Of a DNA stretch of 64,000 nt, positions 56,770-64,000 are shown piece by piece (the first letter of the stretch is position 1; every line of letters starts with the position of its first letter). A program made the translations under genes and the position numbers. Under the pieces are notes generated by a model. That model was not told where the DNA came from and searched no databases. It saw only the letters and a program-made list of their open reading frames with translations. The DNA is from Haliscomenobacter sp. (GTDB lineage Bacteria > Bacteroidota > Bacteroidia > Chitinophagales > Saprospiraceae), in the NCBI RefSeq assembly GCF_016718685.1, contig NZ_JADKCX010000008.1, forward strand, positions 62,001-126,000. Direction: 5' to 3'.

Positions 56770-58077
56770 CTATCTATTGCTGTACCAAAACGGAAGGTAA
56801 CATTCCCGCTTTTTACCCTCAACCTGATACTCAGACTGGATGTAAATCACATTTTCACCTTCCTTACACAAACTAGCCGGGATGAAAGTGAGAAATCCAT
56901 ACTCGTAGGCATTGCGGTGATTGTACCCGCGCAGCGAAGGGGTGTATTTTTTTCCATTTACCTCGATGTGGAAGTATTTCCCTGCTTGTTCCTTGAACCA
57001 GGCGCGGCTTTGTAGCGTGTTTTCGCTTGCAGAGAGCTGAGGGTCATTGGAATACGCTCCGTACTTTTGATAAAGCCTGGTCTCTTCGCGCATGGGTAAA
57101 GGCAAAAATAAGTTCAAACCAGAACCTTCGATTTGTACGCTGGGAATCGTTGGGTTTTGGATCAACTGACTCTCGCCCAGTTGGTCTTCGTAGTGAATAG
57201 GGTAAAAGCGGTCTTCTCGGTTGGCGTAATTGAAGTAATAATCCTTATTGGCAAAAATGGCATTGCTTTGGATAAAAACAACCGCGAAGACAGGCAAAAC
57301 CAGGGCCATGTAGGCCAGGACTCTCAGCGAGTATTGACTTTTTTTAAAGTTGGTGATAAAAATGCTGTTGATGTAATAAACAGGCTCGAAAAAAACATGA
57401 AATATTACCCGGCTGACTGCCTTAAACAAAATAGGATAATGGATTTTTTGCACCCAGGCCTTGTCACGGAATTTTTTGTGATTGAGCAAGCCATTCAAAA
57501 TACCGGGCAAAAGAACGAGGCCCAGAATGGAAAAAAACACCAGATTAATCGGGATATTTTGATTCAATTGATGGATCAAATAAGCAATTCCAGCAATTGC
57601 CAGCACCAGGACGGCGATGCTCAAAAAAATCATCGCAAACGAGAAGGAAAAAGCAAAAATAATGCTACAGACCCGATCGATCTTTTCATTGTAACCCCGT
57701 AGGTCACCAAAATCGTGCTTTAGTTGCTGGAGGTAACTTTTGCTGAAGGTCTCACTTTCTTCGTTGATGCCCTGCGGAAAAACGGAGCTCAATCCGATGA
57801 GCCCTACCCATAATGAACGCAGCACAAAATGCATCACGAAGTTGACCATCAAAATGGAAATGGTAAACGTGAGGTAGGTGAAAACGAGGTACATGATTTC
57901 CAAAATGTCATCGCTAAAGTTGAGCAAACTGTAATTGATCAATTTGGTCAACAGCCAGGGGAGTTGAAATGAACCATAAATGGCCGCCCCGGAGATGATC
58001 AATTCAGCAGACCAGCTTTCTGCTTCCAGGTGTTCAAGCCAGCCAGTTCGGTTTTTTTCGGGTCTTGGGTTATCCAT
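56770..58077 (-). CDS. Large multi-helix membrane protein of unknown function
   Basis: A ~435-residue protein. ATG 58077 (MDNPRPEKNRTGW) is preferred; an earlier in-frame start at 58173 lies inside the methyltransferase gene. About six to seven hydrophobic helices span residues 25-290 (YLVFTYLTFTISILMVNF, IIFAFSFSFAMIFLSIAVLV, LVFFSILGLVLLPGILNGLL, ALVLPVFAVVFIQ). A soluble C-terminal ~140 residues follow, ending in beta strands (FHIEVNGKKYTPSLRGYNHR, NVIYIQSEYQVEGKKRECYLP). I recognise no family. Its start overlaps the methyltransferase stop by 8 bases, indicating translational coupling. Confidence 0.75.
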   Translation of the reverse strand: MDNPRPEKNRTGWLEHLEAESWSAELIISGAAIYGSFQLPWLLTKLINYSLLNFSDDILEIMYLVFTYLTFTISILMVNFVMHFVLRSLWVGLIGLSSVFPQGINEESETFSKSYLQQLKHDFGDLRGYNEKIDRVCSIIFAFSFSFAMIFLSIAVLVLAIAGIAYLIHQLNQNIPINLVFFSILGLVLLPGILNGLLNHKKFRDKAWVQKIHYPILFKAVSRVIFHVFFEPVYYINSIFITNFKKSQYSLRVLAYMALVLPVFAVVFIQSNAIFANKDYYFNYANREDRFYPIHYEDQLGESQLIQNPTIPSVQIEGSGLNLFLPLPMREETRLYQKYGAYSNDPQLSASENTLQSRAWFKEQAGKYFHIEVNGKKYTPSLRGYNHRNAYEYGFLTFIPASLCKEGENVIYIQSEYQVEGKKRECYLPFWYSNR

Positions 58078-58792
58078 TTTCTTGACTGCTTTTTCGGAAT
58101 CGGTACAACAACTGGGTGTGGTTTTGTTTGTCGTCTTTGACAATGGTAGTCTGCACTTCAAAAACAAATCCATAGCGCTGAACCAGTTTTTTCAATTCCT
58201 CGGGCCAGAACATCCGGTGCTGGCAGCCGGGATGCAGGTCTTTGGCATGACGGGGTACCAATTCACTAATGTACAAACGGCCATTTTGGTTCAGGCTGCG
58301 GTAAATGTCGCGCAGCATGTCTTCGGGGTGGCTAAATTCGTGAAAAGTTTGGAATAAAATGACCTTGTCCATCTGCGCGTCGGGTAGCCCAGTGCGTTTG
58401 ATGCTGCCTACGGAGGTGCTGATGCTATTGCTCAGCCTTTTCCCCTTCACGATGGAATAATACTTGTGGACATAGCTGGCCTGTTGTGGATTACAACACG
58501 AGGAATCGAGGTCAACAGCATAAAACTGGACATTTTCGGTAAACAAGGACAATGCCCCTTCCCAGCGCAAGGCCCCGGCGCCAATGTCAGCCACTTTTTC
58601 TCCTTTTTTCAGGTTGAGGCCTTCCACATGCTTCATCAACTGCAGGTCAGCGCGGGCATCAGCCAAGGAGGTATGGTGGTAGAAATAACAATGACCGAGG
58701 TCTTCGGGCGGGTTACTGCTCTTTTTTTGTGCTTCCAGCATCGTTGAGAGCAACATGACTGCCCCCAGCAGGTAAATCCGGTATTGCAACAT
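58070..58792 (-). CDS. Class I SAM methyltransferase with a signal peptide
   Basis: A 240-residue protein. The first ~22 residues (LLGAVMLLSTMLEAQ) form a convincing signal peptide. The rest is a Rossmann-fold methyltransferase: VADIGAGALRWEGALSLF (motif I), FYAVDLDSSCC (motif II), DKVILFQTFHEFSHPEDML (motif IV region) and LNQNGRLYISELVPRHAKD (motif VI-like). A Cys pair (SCCN) and CQHRMFW are unusual. SAM is cytoplasmic, so either the leader is a membrane anchor with the domain facing inside or the protein has another use. It overlaps the start of the following membrane-protein gene. Confidence 0.82.
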   Translation of the reverse strand: MLQYRIYLLGAVMLLSTMLEAQKKSSNPPEDLGHCYFYHHTSLADARADLQLMKHVEGLNLKKGEKVADIGAGALRWEGALSLFTENVQFYAVDLDSSCCNPQQASYVHKYYSIVKGKRLSNSISTSVGSIKRTGLPDAQMDKVILFQTFHEFSHPEDMLRDIYRSLNQNGRLYISELVPRHAKDLHPGCQHRMFWPEELKKLVQRYGFVFEVQTTIVKDDKQNHTQLLYRFRKSSQENG

Positions 58793-58889
58793 TGATTCGT
58801 CGAAAATTGCATAAAACCCCGTAAGATGGGTCTTACTTGTTTACAATTTGGTATTTTTCAGCAATATAAATCAAATATACCTTTAACCA

Positions 58890-61800
58890 ATGAGGACCAT
58901 GAAACGGTTTTTCCAATTCCTATTTTTTTGTTGGCTATGTGGAGTCAATTCCCTTTTCGCTCAATCGAACCTTGATCCCCAACGTTTTCCAGGCCTTGAA
59001 TACCGCAGTGTAGGCCCTACTCGCGGAGGTCGCGTGACCAGTGTGGCCGGGCATCCCGCTACTCCAGGAGTATTTTACATGGGTGCTACAGGCGGCGGTT
59101 TGTGGAAAACGACCGATTACGGAAATGCCTGGAGCAACGTCTCCGATGGGTTCTTCGCTACACCCTCCATTGGTGCCATTGGCATCGCTCCGTCTCGCCC
59201 TGACGTGATTTATGTTGGCACCGGATCGGATGGTTTGCGCAGCAATGTCATTGCGGGCAAAGGTGTGTACAAGACGAACAACGCCGGGCGGACCTGGGAA
59301 AAAGTAGGTTTGGAAAAAACCGGGCACATTGGCGCCGTGGAAGTACACCCGACCAATCCCGATATCGCGTTTGTCGCCGCCATTGGCAATGCCTTCGTTC
59401 CCAATCCCGACCGGGGCATTTACCGCACCCGCGACGGCGGTAAAAACTGGGAAAAAGTCCTCTTCCTGAGTGATACCGTTGGTTTTGCTGACCTGGAGTT
59501 CCATCCCGGCAATCCACAAATCATTTATGCCGGAGCCTGGCGTGCTGAACGCCGCCCCTGGAGCATCATCAGTGGGGGCAAAGCAGGGGGCGTCTACAAA
59601 TCTACCGACGGGGGTACCACCTGGCGCAAAGTGGAAAAAGGATTACCCAGCGAGCTGATTGGCAAAATTGATTTTGCCGTTTCCCCCGCCGATCCCCAGC
59701 GGGTTTATGCCTTGATTGAAGCCCTGCCAGGTGGCGGTTTGTACCGCTCCAACGATGCGGGAGAATCCTGGACTTTGGTGAGTTCCAGCCGCTTTTTGCT
59801 GGATCGTCCCTTCTATTATTGCAACGTAAGCGCGAATCCGCTCAATGCCGACAATGTGTTTGTGATGGCTACCGGGTTCTGGCGTTCCGGCAATGGTGGC
59901 CGCAACTGGACGGCGATCGATAGCCCCCATGGCGACGACCACGATTTGTGGATCAACCCCGCCGACACCCTCGTCTGGATCGAGTCCAACGACGGCGGCG
60001 CAAACATTACCCGCGACGGTGGCAAAAACTGGTCGACCCAATTGAATCAACCCACCGCCGAATTGTACCAGGTTGAAGTTGACGACCAGTTCCCTTACTG
60101 GTTGTACGCTGGCCAGCAAGACAATGGTACGGCGATCACCGTGCCCAGTTTGCCGCCTTTTGATTCCCCGGTCGGCCCGATGGGGCATTACCTTCCGGCA
60201 GGAGGCTGCGAAACCGGTCCAGCGGTACCCAAACCGGGCAACCACAACATCGTTTATGCCAATTGTAAAGGCTGTTTTAGCGTATACGACAAACGCAGTG
60301 GGCAAGAACGCAACTACTTCATTGGAGCCAGCAACATTTACGGCCACAAACCCAGCGACCTCAAGTACCGCTTTCAACGGGTGACCCCCATTCACGTTTC
60401 TCCGCACAACCCCAAGGTGGTTTACCACGCTTCGCAATACCTGCACCGCACCCTGGATGAAGGGGTTACCTGGGAAATCATTTCTCCCGATTTGACGGGG
60501 AATGAACCCGATAAACAAGTCATTTCCGGGAGCCCGATCACCCGTGATGTCACGGGGGAAGAATTTTACAGCACCATCTACGAGATCAGAGAATCCAGCA
60601 AACAGGCGGGATTGATTTGGGTAGGTGCCAATGATGGCCCAATTCACGTAACGCGCAACAACGGAAAAACCTGGCAAAATGTAACCCCGGCAGGTTTGCC
60701 CAAAGGGGGTAGGGTAGACTGCCTCGAGCCCTCGCCACACCGAGCTAATAAAGCTTACGCTGCCGTATTGTTGTACCAGTTGGGCGATTGGCGTCCGTTT
60801 TTGTACAAAACCGAAAATTATGGTCAATCCTGGACTTTGATTACCAAAGGAATTCCCGAAGATTACCCGGTACGTACTGTGCGCGAAGACCCGACACGGG
60901 AAGGCCTCTTGTACGCAGGTACCGAATATGGCATGTTTGTGTCGTTTGATGATGGCCTGAACTGGCAATCTTTTCAGCGCAATTTGCCCGTGACGCCCAT
61001 CACCGACATCAAGGTGTACCGGGGTGATTTGGTGATTTCCACGATGGGCCGGGGATTCTGGATCATGGACAACCTCTCCCCACTGCATCAGGCTACCGAG
61101 CAAGGCCTGAACCAGGCTACGGTGTTGTTTAAACCGCGCGACCAGTACCGCTTGCGTTATCAACCCAATCAAAAGGGAACGGAACCGCACTATCCAAGTC
61201 CAGGCATCCACATTGATTATTGGCTCAAAGAGGCACCCAAGGGCGTCATGACCCTGGAAATCCTCAATGCCCAGATGCAAACCATTCGGGCTTTTACCAG
61301 CCAGAATAACCCCAGAGACACCTTACGGATTCCGAGTCGAGCAGGCATGGCTATGGGCTTCATCATTGCCGGTTTCAGCGATGCCTTGCGCAAAACGCCG
61401 GGGCTGCATCGGTTTGTCTGGGATTTGCGGCATTTGGGTGCCTGGGATCGCAGTGGAAACCGCTCCAGCCGTGGAGCTCCCCTGGCGGCACCCGGCCAGT
61501 ACTATGTGCGGTTGACGGTAGATGGTGTTGCTTCGCTACAAAGTTTCAAGGTATTGCCCGATCCACGTTTGCAGGATGCCGGAGTCACGGTGAAGGATTT
61601 GCAACAACAAGAAGTATTGTCGATGCAAATCGTTGAACTGGAAAGTCGCAGCCGGATCCTTGGCGCGGCCATTGCTCAGGAACGGGTGGGGGCACAGCAA
61701 AAAAATGATGCATCACTGGTCGAATTTTACGATGGATTGAATACAGAACTCAATACGGCGGAAGGCCGCTACATGCAGCCACGCCTACTGGATCAGATTG

Positions 61801-61952
61801 TATACTTGCGCAGCATGCTGGGTCAAGGAGATCAACGCCCGGGCAAAGATGCCTACGTGCGGTACGATGAATTGAAAAATTGGTACAATCGATTGGTAAA
61901 GCAAGCCGGAGAGAAAATTGGCAACCGGAAGGAAATTGATTTGATCGATTGA
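58890..61952 (+). CDS. Secreted sortilin/VPS10-like BNR-repeat protein
   Basis: A 1,020-residue exported protein with a signal peptide ending LFAQ (a second possible start is ATG 58899). The chain is two beta-propellers built of BNR/Asp-box repeats: STDGGTTWRKV, TRDGGKNWEKV, SNDAGESWTLV, SGNGGRNWTAI, TRDGGKNWSTQ and TRNNGKTWQNV, as in the sortilin VPS10-like glycosyl-hydrolase-annotated family. Residues ~790-1000 form a beta-rich and then helical tail. Such proteins are often labelled glycosyl hydrolase, but no catalytic residues can be assigned; binding or peptide handling is as likely. It stands as a single gene, divergent from the methyltransferase. Confidence 0.9.
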   Translation: MRTMKRFFQFLFFCWLCGVNSLFAQSNLDPQRFPGLEYRSVGPTRGGRVTSVAGHPATPGVFYMGATGGGLWKTTDYGNAWSNVSDGFFATPSIGAIGIAPSRPDVIYVGTGSDGLRSNVIAGKGVYKTNNAGRTWEKVGLEKTGHIGAVEVHPTNPDIAFVAAIGNAFVPNPDRGIYRTRDGGKNWEKVLFLSDTVGFADLEFHPGNPQIIYAGAWRAERRPWSIISGGKAGGVYKSTDGGTTWRKVEKGLPSELIGKIDFAVSPADPQRVYALIEALPGGGLYRSNDAGESWTLVSSSRFLLDRPFYYCNVSANPLNADNVFVMATGFWRSGNGGRNWTAIDSPHGDDHDLWINPADTLVWIESNDGGANITRDGGKNWSTQLNQPTAELYQVEVDDQFPYWLYAGQQDNGTAITVPSLPPFDSPVGPMGHYLPAGGCETGPAVPKPGNHNIVYANCKGCFSVYDKRSGQERNYFIGASNIYGHKPSDLKYRFQRVTPIHVSPHNPKVVYHASQYLHRTLDEGVTWEIISPDLTGNEPDKQVISGSPITRDVTGEEFYSTIYEIRESSKQAGLIWVGANDGPIHVTRNNGKTWQNVTPAGLPKGGRVDCLEPSPHRANKAYAAVLLYQLGDWRPFLYKTENYGQSWTLITKGIPEDYPVRTVREDPTREGLLYAGTEYGMFVSFDDGLNWQSFQRNLPVTPITDIKVYRGDLVISTMGRGFWIMDNLSPLHQATEQGLNQATVLFKPRDQYRLRYQPNQKGTEPHYPSPGIHIDYWLKEAPKGVMTLEILNAQMQTIRAFTSQNNPRDTLRIPSRAGMAMGFIIAGFSDALRKTPGLHRFVWDLRHLGAWDRSGNRSSRGAPLAAPGQYYVRLTVDGVASLQSFKVLPDPRLQDAGVTVKDLQQQEVLSMQIVELESRSRILGAAIAQERVGAQQKNDASLVEFYDGLNTELNTAEGRYMQPRLLDQIVYLRSMLGQGDQRPGKDAYVRYDELKNWYNRLVKQAGEKIGNRKEIDLID

Positions 61953-61954
61953 CC

Positions 61955-62112
61955 CCATGGGCGCCCATGTAGGGCGCCCAACCGCCATTAAGTTAAGGGA
62001 TTTCATGCTGAGCAAGCGCATGAGCCCTTTGAAAAAATCTATGAATTTTAGTAAATTTCACAAATCAAAGCGCTGCTTTAAAACAATGCGCTTTCAATCA
62101 TTTAATGGCGGT
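61955..62112. repeat. Intergenic palindromic element
   Basis: After TGGGCGCCCA-type palindromes at 61959-61980, ACCGCCATTAA (61981-61991) and TTAATGGCGGT (62102-62112) are exact inverses. Between them are complementary AAAGCGC / GCGCTTT boxes. It encodes nothing. The rest of the gap to 62374 is AT-rich (62265-62320) with no gene seen and presumably carries the promoter of the FG-GAP gene. Confidence 0.55.
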
Positions 62113-62374
62113 GGGGCAATCCTACGTGGCGGATTGCACGAGGCCCACGATGATCAATTGGGTGGGTTGATCGATGTACCTGCTGCTATGTGCTAAAACA
62201 TGCGCTCAACCATCCAAAAAACCTCTATTCTTTCTCCAGCGCGCTCTGGGCATAAAGCAAATAAAAATAATTATTTTTTTTAATTTTTTTATAACTTTAC
62301 ACCATATTAAGTTGATTTTCAGTATTGCTATACCCTGCACGGGGTATATAAATCTAAACCTAAATACACGAATC

Positions 62375-64000
62375 ATGAAAACAACAATAACCCTGTTGGC
62401 AATTTTTACTGCTATTTTCGTTTTAAATGCCCACAACGATAGCCATGAACTTCCACCTATCCCTATCTTAGGCATCTACCCAAGTGCCTCCATTGTTGCA
62501 GGAACCAATACAAAGATCACCCCAAATGTGCTCCTACCAATGTTGTCAGCATTGTAGCTTTACCCACCAATTTCACAGGGACCTTGACAGTAAATCCAGT
62601 AGCCGGTATTGTTACCGTAACCGACCCCAAAGCAGGCGGGGTCTATCCTGCAACCGTAAAAGCTTTTGACAGTGGAGGACTTGGCTACCCGTACCTTACA
62701 CTAACGGTCACCAATCCCAATTGTAGTCAGGGTTTGTTTACCGGCTCTACAAATCTATCTGTTGGAACAAATCCTCGATCCGTTGCTATCGGGATTTTAA
62801 TGGCGATGGCAAGCAAGATTTACCATCGCTAACGAAACAACAATATGTCTCCATCCGCTTGGAAATGGACTTGGGGGGTTCATCGGAACACGACAGTTTC
62901 GGTTGGGAATGAGCCCCATCTGTTGCCATAGGCGATTTCACAGCGATGGCAAGCAAGATTTAGCCACTGCCAATTCTCTTAGTGACAATGCCTCTATCCG
63001 GCTAGGAGATGGAAGCGGAGGCTTTAGCGGAAACACGCACGTTCCGGTTGGAATTAGGCCTACATCCCTTGCCATAGGCGACTTCAATAATGATGGCAAG
63101 CAGGATATTGCCACTGCTAATCTTAACAACAATAGCGTTTCCATCCGTTTAGGAAATGGAAATGGGGGTTTTAGCGGAAATACGACAGTTTTGGTTGGAA
63201 ATGGGCCCATATCTGTTGCCACAGGCGATTTCAATGGAGATGGCAAGCTGGATATAGCTACTGCTAATTCTTTCACTGGCAACAATGTATCCATTCGTTT
63301 AGGAGATGGAAACGGCAATTTTACTGGAAATAATAACATTTCTGTTGGGAATACCCCTTTCTTTGTAGCAGTTGGTGATTTCAATGGAGATGGTATGCAA
63401 GATATTGCTACTGCCAATCTTGGTAGCAACAATGTCTCCATCCGCTTAGGCGATGGCATTGGGGGGTTTAACGGAAGCACGAGTATTCCTCTTGGGTTTG
63501 CTCCCAATTCCATTAGTATAGGCGACTTCAATGGAGATGGCAAGCAGGATTTTGCTACTTCTAATTCCAGCAGTAGCCTAGTCTCTATCCGCACAGGAGA
63601 TGGAAGTGGGGGGTTTAGCGGAAACACGACAGTTTCGGTTGGAAATGGGCCCATAACTGTTGCCATTGGCGATTTTAACGGAGACGGCAAACAGGATTTT
63701 GCTACACCCAATTATTGGTCTAGTAACGTCTCCATCAGATTGGGAGCAGGGCCAGAAATCAATGTACAAGGCAATGGAATTTCGATTGCCGATGGCGACA
63801 ATACACCTGTCATGCAGTGACCACACCGACTTTGGAAATGTTACATCCGGTAGCAATCTGGTGCGCAGCTATACGGTACAAAATACGGGTACCGTAAACT
63901 TAACGCTTGGAGCCATCACCATCACCGGAGGCAGCTTCCCTTTTTACCCTTGGCCCACTCAGTCCGGCATCCCCCATTGCGCCGGGCAGCTCAGCAACAT
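62375..64000 (+). pseudogene. FG-GAP/VCBS repeat surface protein, frameshifted, runs off the window
   Basis: A secreted repeat protein starting at ATG 62375 (MKTTITLLAIFTAIFVLNAH). A short Ig-like segment (NFTGTLTVNPVAGIVTVTDP) precedes about seven FG-GAP/VCBS repeats of ~60 residues. Each reads GDFNGDGKQDxATAN, VSIRLGDGxGGFSGNT, VGNGPISVA, where DxNxDG is a calcium-binding site. After 63770 a HYDIN/choice-of-anchor-D-like module follows (DFGNVTSGSNLVRSYTVQNT), in another frame. Frame changes lie near 62525, 62795, 62830-62950 and 63815, so it is untranslatable as written. The 3' end is beyond the window. The repeats are alike enough in DNA to be recent. A surface propeller or adhesin is inferred. 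Confidence 0.8.

Noticed and set aside
59643..61280. Long open frame on the minus strand (545 codons) opposite the sortilin-like gene
   Set aside because: It is antisense to a well-supported propeller gene, has no recognisable domain and follows from the codon bias of the plus strand.
1..64000. tRNA, rRNA or riboswitch genes
   Set aside because: No cloverleaf, rRNA core sequence or known riboswitch consensus was noticed by eye; a covariance-model search would be needed to exclude small RNAs.

Overview
This 64 kb window is chromosomal DNA of a Bacteroidota bacterium, most likely of the Saprospiraceae/Haliscomenobacter type. That genus-level guess rests on the gene repertoire only. The signs are a SusC/SusD pair, type IX secretion C-terminal sorting tails (28811-30823 and 50734-52557), a LytTR regulator, many secreted hydrolases, a TAnnTTTG promoter box, and GC near the middle of the range. 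No rRNA, tRNA or CRISPR array was seen.

Layout. 78-14577 is a sugar-acid/polysaccharide utilisation locus: a secreted esterase, a beta-helix protein, two RraA-fold aldolase-like proteins, two SMP-30 lactonase-like proteins (one fused to a bicupin), an enolase-superfamily dehydratase, SusD and SusC. Nearly every enzyme carries an export signal, which suggests lactone opening, dehydration and aldol cleavage in the periplasm. 15063-17752 holds an acyl-CoA synthetase, an aldo/keto reductase remnant and a UPF0175/DUF3368 toxin-antitoxin pair. 17834-22803 holds a periplasmic molybdenum hydroxylase (IorA plus two IorB paralogs, the second lacking its N-terminus). 22798-28670 is an AraC-centred cluster (alpha/beta hydrolase, two DUF4440 proteins, carboxylesterase, aldo/keto reductase) whose two divergent promoters share one conserved element. 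28811-35669 holds a four-repeat secreted protein, a monooxygenase-fold protein, a PepSY-like membrane protein, and an MFS / zinc dehydrogenase / MFS operon behind a strong palindrome.

35778-39488 carries a TPR-like protein, a serine hydrolase, a membrane LytTR regulator and a membrane protein. 39503-45338 is the most rearranged part: composite palindromes, a CHAT protease-STAND NTPase-TPR protein with NLR-like domain order, and an IS4-type element inserted inside a palindrome. 45534-62112 carries two metallopeptidases (M28, M14), an outer-membrane barrel, GH16 and GH97 glycosidases, a SET protein, small membrane proteins, an exported methyltransferase and a sortilin/BNR-repeat protein. The window ends inside an FG-GAP/VCBS repeat protein.

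A warning for the reader: at least fifteen genes are broken by single-base shifts, and most of those that can be localised lie in homopolymer runs. Paralogs and family logic show the intact reading on both sides, so sequencing or assembly error is a better explanation than mass gene decay. Genes broken once are typed CDS over the whole locus. Genes broken several times or truncated are typed pseudogene, because they cannot be translated as written.
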